NCBI GenBank assembly: GCA_002415895.1
Contig: DIAV01000386.1
Coordinates: forward strand, 1 to 5,470
Direction: 5' to 3'
DNA length: 5,470 nt
Origin: Anaerolineales bacterium UBA5069
GTDB taxonomy: Bacteria; Chloroflexota; Anaerolineae; Caldilineales; Caldilineaceae
The notes beneath the pieces were generated by a model, which saw only the letters and a program-made list of their open reading frames with translations, ran no database searches and was not told the origin of the DNA. Position 1 is the first letter of the stretch, and each line of letters begins with the position of its first letter. Made by a program: the position numbers and the translations under genes. Below, one piece after another: positions 1 to 4,862 of the stretch.

Positions 1-265
1 ACTTTTGAGAAGCCCTAAGAGCGGCCTGCCAGGGCGTCACAAAAGCCGGCACGCAGGCGCGCGCACGGCCAACGCTGCGCAACCCTCGATCACCCCGGAG
101 ATGTGACCGGCGCAGCGTGCAATGAATCCACTGGCATGAACCTGGATTAGGTAGCCGCAGGCCTGAGCCGTGCGGCGGTATACGCCGCGCGAGCAAGCCG
201 GCGCGCGCTGTGTATCCTGTATAGGGAGACTGGGAAGTGCCGGAGATGAGGGGATTGGCTTGCAC
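1..265. other. Left-edge intergenic stretch, no gene recognised
   Basis: No open frame here gives a recognisable protein. The frames that stay open are Arg/Ala/Pro-rich, lack a credible ribosome binding site, and mostly run into the LysM gene from another frame. What can be seen are inverted repeats: ACGCTGCGC at 72-80 with GCGCAGCGT at 110-118, and GCGGCG at 172-177 with CGCCGC at 183-188 around a GTATA loop. The stretch may be the far end of a gene lying to the left or plain spacer; the sequence does not decide. Confidence 0.4.
72..118. repeat. 9-bp perfect inverted repeat, 29-nt spacer
   Basis: ACGCTGCGC (72-80) is exactly complementary to GCGCAGCGT (110-118). Inside it a second short pairing is possible, TCAC (90-93) with GTGA (103-106), so an RNA from this stretch could fold into a two-tier hairpin. 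There is no T-run on either side, so it does not look like an intrinsic terminator. Function unknown. Confidence 0.5.
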
Positions 266-294
266 GAAAAAGCCGGAGGCTGGAAGCCCCCGGC
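266..294 (-). terminator. Intrinsic terminator of the LysM gene
   Basis: On the minus strand, GCCGGGGGC (294-286) pairs with GCCTCCGGC (280-272) over 9 bp with a single G·U, around a 5-nt loop TTCCA, followed directly by TTTTT (271-267). It lies 25 bp beyond the stop codon of the LysM gene, a standard position for a rho-independent terminator. Confidence 0.92.
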
Positions 295-319
295 GCGATT
301 CTCTGGTTGGGAATTGCAC

Positions 320-1414
320 CTACTGCCAAATAAAGCGACGCAGCTCACTGCTGGGGCTGGCAGGTTCCAGCGAGTAGGCCCCGCCCTCACCGTCCAGCAC
401 GCGCACAACCGAAACCTGCCACGCGTACTCGGCCGACTGCCCCTCATCCGGCGTATACTCAAGCTCAATGCGATGGCTCGTTGCCTTCGTCCACACACTG
501 GGGAACTGGCGCGCCGCCGGCGTTTGCGGATAGAGCAGCACAACATACCACTCGTTCGGCTCCAGCAGGTCCACGCTCACCCAGCGCAGCAGCACCGGCT
601 CGCTGCGCGAGATGACTGCGCCCGTGGCCGGGGCCGTAATCTGCGGCGCGCCATAGGCAATACTGCCGTCAGTCCCTGTGCCGCTGCTCTGCATCACCTC
701 GGCCGGCACCTGGCGCATAGGGATCTGCAGCGTCTGGTCCGGGCGAATGAGTTGCGGGTCACTAATGCTGTTGGCGCGCAGAATGTCGTCTACGCTGCTG
801 CCCAGGCGCGCGGCAATCGTGGCAATTGTGTCGCCTTCCTGCACAGTGTAATCAAAGGTGGAGACCTGACCGCGCGGCGATTCGGGCGCCGATGCCGGCG
901 GTGCAACCACAGCCTGCTGGTTGGGAATCGTCAATACCTGGCCAATTTGGATAATGTCGCCCGAAATGCCGTTGGCGGCGCGAATGTCCTCAACCGTTAC
1001 GTTAAAGTCTATGGCAATGGAGAGCAGCGTCTCATTCGCCTCAACGGTATGCTCCACTGTGCCCGTAGGGCCCTGTGTGGGAACGGCTTCAGGTGTTGCA
1101 TTTGCAGGCGGTGGGGTTGGCGTGGGCGTGAAGGGCACAAAGGGAATCTGCTCGTTGGGGATGCCCGCAGCAACGGTAGGCGTCACCTGAACCTGATTCG
1201 CCTGGCGGCTGCCTGCCTGCCACCAGAAGACAAGCACCATCAGCACTGCCAGAACAAGCAATGCATCAAGCCATGAAATTTGCCGCCGTCGCTTGCTCTC
1301 CCGCCGCAAGTCCGAGCCACACATGAAGCAGCTTTCTGCATCACGTGCCACGCGGGTGCCGCAGTTGGGGCAGCGCCGTTCAGCAGCAGAAGTGTTTACT
1401 CGTTCCTGCGCCAT
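320..1414 (-). CDS. Zinc-ribbon, membrane-anchored double-LysM protein
   Basis: A 364-residue protein, probably an envelope protein that binds peptidoglycan. In order: an N-terminal zinc ribbon with two CxxC knuckles (Cys15/18 and Cys29/32); a basic stretch (RESKRRRQ, about 38-45); one membrane helix (about 47-65); a Pro/Thr-rich linker (about 78-117); LysM 1 (about 120-164, ending LTIP) and LysM 2 (about 188-232, ending LQIP); then a C-terminal region of about 110 residues (255-364) rich in beta-type sequence, ending RRFIWQ, that I cannot place in a family. The basic residues before the helix predict the zinc ribbon inside and LysM outside (inference). The start at 1414 is chosen because the zinc ribbon begins just after it and TATAAT lies 6 nt upstream; there is no Shine-Dalgarno sequence. 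The gene looks monocistronic. LysM domains bind GlcNAc-containing glycans (family knowledge); the actual role here is unknown. Confidence 0.9.
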   Translation of the reverse strand: MAQERVNTSAAERRCPNCGTRVARDAESCFMCGSDLRRESKRRRQISWLDALLVLAVLMVLVFWWQAGSRQANQVQVTPTVAAGIPNEQIPFVPFTPTPTPPPANATPEAVPTQGPTGTVEHTVEANETLLSIAIDFNVTVEDIRAANGISGDIIQIGQVLTIPNQQAVVAPPASAPESPRGQVSTFDYTVQEGDTIATIAARLGSSVDDILRANSISDPQLIRPDQTLQIPMRQVPAEVMQSSGTGTDGSIAYGAPQITAPATGAVISRSEPVLLRWVSVDLLEPNEWYVVLLYPQTPAARQFPSVWTKATSHRIELEYTPDEGQSAEYAWQVSVVRVLDGEGGAYSLEPASPSSELRRFIWQ

Positions 1415-1420
1415 AGCGCG

Positions 1421-1450
1421 ATTATAGCATCTTTCCAAGGGGATTGTGTA
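1421..1450 (-). promoter_or_regulatory. Promoter of LysM gene, predicts leaderless mRNA
   Basis: On the minus strand a perfect TATAAT (1426-1421) is followed by six bases (CGCGCT) and then the ATG at 1414. A transcript starting the usual 6-7 nt after the -10 box would begin at or next to the A of ATG, giving a leaderless mRNA. This fits the absence of any Shine-Dalgarno motif close to the start. The -35 is weak: TACACA at 1450-1445 with an 18-nt spacer is the best candidate. Confidence 0.75.
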
Positions 1451-1492
1451 CGAGGAAAATAGTGATGCGGCAATTCGTGCTCCATTTGTACA

Positions 1493-1531
1493 CAAAAGCG
1501 GCAGGCGCACCGATCACAGTACACCCGCCGC
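1493..1531 (-). terminator. Intrinsic terminator of the cytochrome c gene
   Basis: On the minus strand a 13-bp stem (1531-1519 with 1510-1498; ten Watson-Crick pairs and three G·U) closes an 8-nt loop and is followed by TTTTGTG (1497-1491). It lies about 70 bp past the cytochrome stop codon and upstream of the LysM promoter, so it separates the two transcription units. Confidence 0.82.
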
Positions 1532-1599
1532 TCCCATTGTTCTGTATCCAACGACCAAAGCATCTCAAAGACGGCGGCCAAACCCATCCGACCAGCGCT

Positions 1600-2163
1600 T
1601 TACGGTTGTCCAGTCTGCGCGAGGAGATGGGCAATGAGATCGGCGAGTTCCTGCGTCGACAACTGCTCGCCATAGGTGGCGGGCATGATGTTGGCCGGGT
1701 AGCTGGGCACAACAAACGCATTGGGGTTGATAATGCTCTGGTGGAGGTACTCCGCCGGGCTTTCACCCGCCACGCGAATAATGGCGTGATCACCCACATT
1801 GTGCCATGTCGGCCCTGTCATCACTGCGGCCGGATCAAGGTTATGGCAGCCAATGCAGCCCTTGGATGTCGCGAGCGTTGCGCCATTCTCCGGATTGGCT
1901 GTGGCAAGCGCCGCAGCGAGCTCATCCGGCAGGCCGGCGGTAATGGCCTCCGGCGCCAGCTCCGCCAGCATGGGCGGCACGGCCGTTGGCTCGATGACAA
2001 GCTCCTGACCAGCAGCTTCCGCTTCAAGTTCGGCGCCGAGTCCGGGGCTAATAATGGCGGCGTTGACGTCTGGTGCACAGCCGCTCAGGCCCAGCAGCGC
2101 CACGACGGCCACACCCACGATGATGCTGATACTCCAATTTCGGCGATGGCCGGCGCGTCCCAT
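1600..2163 (-). CDS. Lipoprotein c-type cytochrome (single haem)
   Basis: A 187-residue electron carrier predicted to be tethered to the outer face of the membrane. A basic N-terminus and hydrophobic segment (about 11-25) lead to the lipobox LSGC (26-29), so Cys29 should be lipidated after signal-peptidase II cleavage. An Ala/Glu/Pro-rich tether (30-90) follows, then one class I cytochrome c domain: haem site CIGCH at 103-107 (His107 proximal ligand) and NIMP at 158-161, where Met160 is the likely distal ligand. The GPTW segment (117-120) and C-terminal helix (LADLIAHLL, 173-181) are typical of small mono-haem cytochromes that donate to, or are fused to, terminal oxidases; its partner is not in this window. 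The start is supported by AGGGAGG ending 5 nt before the ATG. It is followed by its own terminator at 1493-1531, so it seems monocistronic. Confidence 0.92.
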   Translation of the reverse strand: MGRAGHRRNWSISIIVGVAVVALLGLSGCAPDVNAAIISPGLGAELEAEAAGQELVIEPTAVPPMLAELAPEAITAGLPDELAAALATANPENGATLATSKGCIGCHNLDPAAVMTGPTWHNVGDHAIIRVAGESPAEYLHQSIINPNAFVVPSYPANIMPATYGEQLSTQELADLIAHLLAQTGQP

Positions 2164-2447
2164 TCGTTCCTCCCTGGGAGAATGCCCTCAACCGCGCGCT
2201 TCTGACCGTGCCGCTTGCCCACAAATGGCTGTATGCACAGACGCAAATCGCATGGTTGATGCGTGTTTGGAAACTCGCGTGCAGTCTACCATAGCGCAAA
2301 GCAAAGCAGCAATTCATAGCGAATCTGTGCCTCAATTCACAATAGTCACTATCGCCATGCCGCGGCGCAACCGAAAGCAAACGCAAATGACCTGGTGCGG
2401 CGGAATGCCTTACACCATCACGCCATGCAAAATGCGTGGCAGGTGGT
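2164..2447. other. Divergent intergenic region, cytochrome c / tRNA operon
   Basis: This spacer separates the minus-strand cytochrome gene from the plus-strand tRNA promoter and holds no credible gene. It must contain the cytochrome promoter, but no candidate is strong: on the minus strand, TTGCTG (2312-2307) with TAGACT (2288-2283) and TTGTGA (2342-2337) with TATGAA (2318-2313), both with 18-nt spacers, are the best two. The right end carries a small hairpin at 2422-2440. Confidence 0.45.
2422..2440. repeat. 8-bp hairpin just upstream of the tRNA promoter
   Basis: GCCATGCA (2422-2429) pairs with TGCGTGGC (2433-2440) with one T·G and an AAA loop. It ends 7 bp before the -35 box of the tRNA operon. 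There is no T-run, so it is not a clear terminator. It could be an operator-like site or chance. Confidence 0.4.
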
Positions 2448-2476
2448 TTGACAGGCTCGCATCTCCGTACTATACT
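2448..2476 (+). promoter_or_regulatory. Strong sigma-70 promoter of the tRNA operon
   Basis: Consensus TTGACA (2448-2453), a 17-nt spacer, and TATACT (2471-2476). Transcription should start near 2483, giving a leader of about 90 nt before the first tRNA. This near-ideal spacing and sequence is what is expected for stable RNA genes, and nothing comparable lies before the second or third tRNA, so the three are probably one transcript. Confidence 0.88.
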
Positions 2477-2493
2477 AGCTTTCCTGAAGCAGG

Positions 2494-2527
2494 CAGTTGT
2501 GCTGGCTCTTTGGAACCAGCCTGACTG
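2494..2527 (+). repeat. Hairpin in the tRNA operon leader
   Basis: GCTGG (2501-2505) pairs with CCAGC (2516-2520) around a 10-nt loop, and the flanking CAGT (2494-2497) pairs with ACTG (2524-2527) across a 3-by-3 internal loop. It lies in the predicted 5' leader and could guide processing of the precursor; this is inference only. Confidence 0.4.
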
Positions 2528-2572
2528 TCACTCTGTCCTCTCTGACGGATGTTGCGTTGAATATCCAGGAGT

Positions 2573-2664
<92 letters not shown>

Positions 2665-2716
2665 CTTTTGCAGAAGTCGCAGTCAGTTCGGCAGCTGAAT
2701 ACGTAGTGCAAGAACT

Positions 2717-2812
<96 letters not shown>

Positions 2813-2817
2813 GGGCG

Positions 2818-2865
2818 TCTGCAGGTCTACGTGTCGCCGTTTTACACGTGCTTCAACCGTGCAGA
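2818..2865 (+). repeat. Nested inverted repeats between tRNA-Ser(GCT) and tRNA-Arg
   Basis: An outer pair TCTGCA (2818-2823) / TGCAGA (2860-2865) encloses an inner pair ACGTGT (2829-2834) / ACACGT (2844-2849). In the polycistronic precursor this would form a stacked hairpin in the 63-nt spacer, possibly a processing landmark. There is no T-run, so it is not an intrinsic terminator. Confidence 0.4.
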
Positions 2866-2875
2866 GTCACTATAA

Positions 2876-2951
2876 GTCCCCGTAGCTCAGTGGATAGAGC
2901 GTTTGGTTGCGGACCAAAAGGCCAGAGGTTCAAGTCCTCTCGGGGATACCA
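2876..2951 (+). tRNA. tRNA-Arg(GCG), CCA encoded
   Basis: A 76-nt class I tRNA including its CCA. Acceptor GTCCCCG (2876-2882) pairs with CGGGGAT (2941-2947) with a G·U at position 1-72; D arm GCTC/GAGC (2885-2888, 2897-2900); anticodon stem TTTGG/CCAAA with loop TTGCGGA, anticodon GCG at 2909-2911; T arm AGAGG-TTCAAGT-CCTCT; discriminator A2948 and CCA at 2949-2951. The unmodified GCG anticodon reads CGC and CGU. Most bacteria instead use ACG edited to ICG by TadA, so this choice is notable. It is the last tRNA of the operon and is followed by the hairpin at 2955-2986. Confidence 0.95.
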
Positions 2952-2954
2952 GAC

Positions 2955-2986
2955 AAGAAGGCTCCGGATTGCTCCGGAGCCTTCTT
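2955..2986. terminator. Shared bidirectional terminator hairpin, tRNA operon / serS
   Basis: AAGAAGGCTCCGGA (2955-2968) and TCCGGAGCCTTCTT (2973-2986) form a perfect 14-bp stem with loop TTGC. It begins 3 nt after the CCA of tRNA-Arg and lies 33 bp past the serS stop on the other strand. The A-rich outer left arm and T-rich outer right arm give a CTTCTT tract in either direction. The tract is pyrimidine-rich rather than pure T, so termination strength is uncertain. Confidence 0.85.
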
Positions 2987-3019
2987 CGTTGCCTACTTCA
3001 TCACGCTCTCGCCCTGCAA

Positions 3020-4315
3020 TCAGGCTGTGACGGGTGGCTGCAGGACCGCCATGCCGCCCATATAGGGACGCAGCACCTCGGGCACAACAACGCTGCCATC
3101 CGCCTGCTGAAAGTTCTCCAGAATGGCGATCATGACGCGTGGCAGCGCCAGCCCCGAGCCGTTCAGCGTGTGCACATACTCGGGCCGCGCCCCTTCGCTG
3201 GGGCGATAGCGAATGTTTGCCCGCCGCGCCTGGAAATCGCGGAAATAGGAACACGACGACACCTCCAGCCACTCCTCGCAACCCGCCGCCCACACCTCAA
3301 GGTCATACTTGATCGCCGCCACGAAGGAAAGATCCCCTGTGGCAATCATCAGCCTGCGGTAGGGCAGCCCCAGGCGCTGCAAGAGCACCTCGGCATCCGT
3401 CGTTAGCCGCTCAAGCTCCTCGCGCCCATGTGCAGGCTCCACAAACTTGACCATCTCCACTTTCTGGAACTGGTGCACCCGCTTGATGCCGCGCACATCC
3501 TTGCCGGCCGAAACGCGCTCGCGCCGGAAACAGGGCGTTTGCCCCACCAGATTGATGGGCAGCCGCCCGGGCTCAATGATCTCGTCGCGGTACAGGTTCG
3601 TCAGCGGCACCTCGGCGGTGGGGATGAGCCAATAATCCTCCTCGGCGTCGCGGTAGAGATTCTCGCCGAATTTGGGCAGATTCCCCGTGCCTACCATGCA
3701 CGCCTCACGCACCATAAAGGGGGGATAGATCTCCTCATAGTTATGTTCGGCCACGTGCACATCCACGAACCAATCGGTGAGGGCGCGCTGCAAGCGTGCA
3801 CCCGCCCCGCGCAGCACATAAAAGCGGCTGCCTGCCACCTTCGCGCCCCGCTCCATGTCCAGAATGCCCAGCCGCTCGCCAATCTCCCAGTGGGGCAGCG
3901 GCGTGAAGCCGAGCACTGGCTTGTCGCCCCATTCGGCCAGCGGCACATTGCCCGATTCATCGTCCGCCACAGGCACATCGGCTTCGGGCGTATTGGGAAT
4001 GCGCAACATGGCATCCTCAAAGTCGGCCTCCACCACGCGCAGCGTCTCGTCCAGTGCAGCAATTTCGTCGCCCACTGTGCTCATGCGCTGTTTGAGTGCA
4101 TTGGCTTCGTCGCTCTTCTTCTCGCGGAAGAGTTCGCCCATGCGCTTGGAGCCGCTGTTGCGTTCGGCACGCAACGCCTCCACCTGCGTAAGAATATCGC
4201 GCCGCTGCTCATCAAGTTCCAGCGCCCTCTCCCACGGTGCGTCAACAGCATTCAATTTGCGCATTGCATCGGCCAGCGCGGCGCGGTTTTCGCGCATCCA
4301 GCGAATGTCAAGCAT
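3020..4315 (-). CDS. serS: Seryl-tRNA synthetase
   Basis: A complete 431-residue class II synthetase, usual bacterial length, which activates serine with ATP and charges tRNA-Ser in the cytoplasm. Residues 1 to about 105 form the N-terminal coiled-coil arm that grips the long variable arm of tRNA-Ser. The catalytic core has TAEVPLT (233-239, serine pocket), motif 2 around FRRE (263-266) through GIKRVHQFQKVE (276-287), DLSFVAAIKYDLEVW (328-342), SSCSYFRDFQARR (353-365; many homologues have SNCxDFQARR) and motif 3, NGSGLALPR...AILENFQ (385-403). The start at 4315 has GGAGG ending 5 nt before the ATG. An in-frame ATG 21 codons upstream lacks such a site and would add unconserved residues. Expression is predicted to be controlled by the T-box at 4418-4629. 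The gene faces a tRNA operon carrying two of its substrates. Confidence 0.98.
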   Translation of the reverse strand: MLDIRWMRENRAALADAMRKLNAVDAPWERALELDEQRRDILTQVEALRAERNSGSKRMGELFREKKSDEANALKQRMSTVGDEIAALDETLRVVEADFEDAMLRIPNTPEADVPVADDESGNVPLAEWGDKPVLGFTPLPHWEIGERLGILDMERGAKVAGSRFYVLRGAGARLQRALTDWFVDVHVAEHNYEEIYPPFMVREACMVGTGNLPKFGENLYRDAEEDYWLIPTAEVPLTNLYRDEIIEPGRLPINLVGQTPCFRRERVSAGKDVRGIKRVHQFQKVEMVKFVEPAHGREELERLTTDAEVLLQRLGLPYRRLMIATGDLSFVAAIKYDLEVWAAGCEEWLEVSSCSYFRDFQARRANIRYRPSEGARPEYVHTLNGSGLALPRVMIAILENFQQADGSVVVPEVLRPYMGGMAVLQPPVTA

Positions 4316-4385
4316 GGTTGCCTCCAAAAAGTGAGTGAATCTGTATGAAGGTCTGGCGCTGGGAAGGGAACAGAGCAATGATCAT
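4308..4385 (-). CDS. Possible 25-residue leader peptide overlapping serS
   Basis: A short frame starts with ATG at 4385, ends with TGA at 4310-4308 and overlaps the serS start by 8 nt in another frame. It starts with MIIALFPS and ends FGGNHA. A modest Shine-Dalgarno-like TGAGG lies 8 nt before its ATG. It lies wholly after the T-box terminator, so it would be translated only on read-through transcripts and could couple translation into serS. It could equally be chance; no homology is recognisable in a peptide this short. Confidence 0.25.
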   Translation of the reverse strand: MIIALFPSQRQTFIQIHSLFGGNHA

Positions 4386-4417
4386 TGTTCCATCCTCACC
4401 CACCAGTATTGCGCAAC

Positions 4418-4452
4418 AAAAAAAAGCCCCTCCGCCATTCCAGGACGAAGAG
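4418..4452 (-). terminator. Regulatory terminator inside the serS T-box
   Basis: On the minus strand CTCTTCGTC (4452-4444) pairs with GGCGGAGGGG (4436-4427), with G·U pairs and one bulged G, and is followed by C and TTTTTTTT (4425-4418). It abuts the T-box motif, so formation should compete with the antiterminator and stop transcription when serine tRNA is charged. Confidence 0.85.
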
Positions 4453-4629
4453 ACTCGTGGTGCCACCTGAGTTTGCGGACATGCGCCCGCCTCATTGCGC
4501 CGTAACGGGGCGAGCCGCCCGGCCATTGCCTGCCGGGTGCTCAAGCGGTGCTGACGGGGCGGCGTCCGGCTGCCTTGCACCCTGCGGCAGCTCTCTGAAC
4601 GGCGCAACCACCCTGCGTGGCCGCTGTCA
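4418..4629 (-). promoter_or_regulatory. T-box riboswitch of serS
   Basis: A tRNA-sensing leader read on the minus strand. Stem I carries the typical AGAGAGC (4596-4590) and a distal hairpin GCTGCC/GGCAGC (4591-4586, 4574-4569) with the GGGTGCAA-type loop. Its 3' side holds GTCAGCA, with the serine codon AGC at 4552-4550 followed by the usual A, between short pairing blocks (CAGCGG with CCGCTTG below). The conserved T-box AGGTGGCACCACG is at 4468-4456; its TGGC bulge (4465-4462) complements 3' GCCA, matching the G discriminator of tRNA-Ser. Next comes a terminator stem, CTCTTCGTC (4452-4444) with GGCGGAGGGG (4436-4427), and eight Ts (4425-4418). Uncharged tRNA-Ser(GCU) should stabilise the antiterminator and allow serS transcription. 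Fold details are my hand pairing. Confidence 0.93.
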
Positions 4630-4638
4630 ATGCATCAA

Positions 4639-4667
4639 GCGATAATCATCAGATACAGCAGAATCAA
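4639..4667 (-). promoter_or_regulatory. Putative promoter of the serS T-box transcript
   Basis: TTGATT (4667-4662) is a fair -35, with TATCGC (4644-4639) 17 nt downstream as a poor -10; ATTATC, 2 bp closer, is an alternative. The position just before Stem I of the T-box (from about 4629) is right. The -35 lies between two copies of CTGCTGTA (minus strand; 4678-4671 and 4661-4654). The location is supported by context more than by the boxes. Confidence 0.4.
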
Positions 4668-4760
4668 GTTTACAGCAGCCCTGCTCTATTGCCAAACGCG
4701 CAAATAGGCCCGCGCCGGCCCCATGTTACTGTTCTTTGGGTTCCTTTGCTTGTCTTCGCG

Positions 4761-4806
4761 GCTTAGTGGTGCGTCTCTGCAGTGCGCGCGGGATGCACCA
4801 CTAAGC
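4761..4806. repeat. Long inverted repeat downstream of the ppk-like gene
   Basis: GCTTAGTGGTGC (4761-4772) and GCACCACTAAGC (4795-4806) are perfect 12-bp complements. Three more pairs (4773-4775 with 4792-4794, one G·T) extend the stem to 15 bp around a 16-nt loop. No T-run follows on either side, so it is not a clear intrinsic terminator. With the adjacent tandem repeats it resembles a small interspersed repeat. Confidence 0.75.
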
Positions 4807-4809
4807 GGT

Positions 4810-4844
4810 GAGATGTTCGCGTTGAGATGTTTGCGTTGAGATGG
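4810..4844. repeat. 14-bp tandem repeat, about 2.5 copies
   Basis: GAGATGTTCGCGTT (4810-4823) is followed directly by GAGATGTTTGCGTT (4824-4837), differing at one base, and by a partial third copy GAGATGG (4838-4844). The array starts 4 bp after the long inverted repeat and ends 18 bp before the ppk-like stop codon. The TTTGCGTTGAGATG wording resembles intergenic repeat families I recall from several environmental bacterial genomes; I cannot check this here. Confidence 0.75.
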
Positions 4845-4862
4845 TGCTTTTCTGCCGCCACG

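Larger units (their letters stand above)
4630..4862. other. Intergenic region between ppk-like gene and serS leader
   Basis: No gene is visible. From right to left it holds the tandem repeats (4810-4844), the long inverted repeat (4761-4806), a GC-rich block (about 4708-4722) with GGCC repeats, and the putative serS promoter with its flanking 8-bp direct repeats (4654-4678). None of the three minus-strand frames beyond the ppk-like stop codon shows PPK1 C-terminal motifs, so no simple frameshift restores that gene. Confidence 0.55.

Noticed and set aside
28..38. 11-bp match GCCAGGGCGTC shared with the 3' end of tRNA-Ser(GCT) (2809-2819), as in an integration site
   Set aside because: Real att duplications usually extend into the T arm and accompany an integrase. 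The match here is short, GC-rich and has no integrase nearby, so chance is likely.
170..1276. Long plus-strand open frame (368 codons)
   Set aside because: It is antisense to the LysM gene, rich in Arg/His/Asn, has no recognisable domain, and mirrors the minus-strand codon pattern. The LysM frame has clear domains, a promoter and a terminator.
1396..1587. Small minus-strand frame with closely spaced Cys residues (CDRCACRFC) between cytochrome and LysM genes
   Set aside because: It has no Shine-Dalgarno site and runs straight through the 13-bp terminator hairpin at 1493-1531 and the LysM promoter, so a regulatory spacer explains the stretch better.
1444..2205. Plus-strand open frame (253 codons) opposite the cytochrome gene
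   Set aside because: It is antisense to a gene with lipobox, CxxCH and Met ligand; no motif or ribosome site supports it.
2841..2876. Separate promoter for tRNA-Arg (TTTACA ... TATAAG)
   Set aside because: The spacer would be 24 nt and the start would fall inside the tRNA, so it cannot make a full-length tRNA.
3428..4348. Plus-strand open frame (306 codons) opposite serS
   Set aside because: It lies entirely antisense to the well-conserved serS and reads as His/Leu/Ala-rich shadow sequence with no motif.
4316..4378. 21-codon N-terminal extension of serS
   Set aside because: The upstream ATG lacks a ribosome site, while the ATG at 4315 has GGAGG at ideal spacing and starts with MLDIRWMREN, typical of SerRS N-termini.
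4810..4844. CRISPR-like repeat array
   Set aside because: The 14-bp units are directly adjacent without spacers and are too short, and no cas gene is present.
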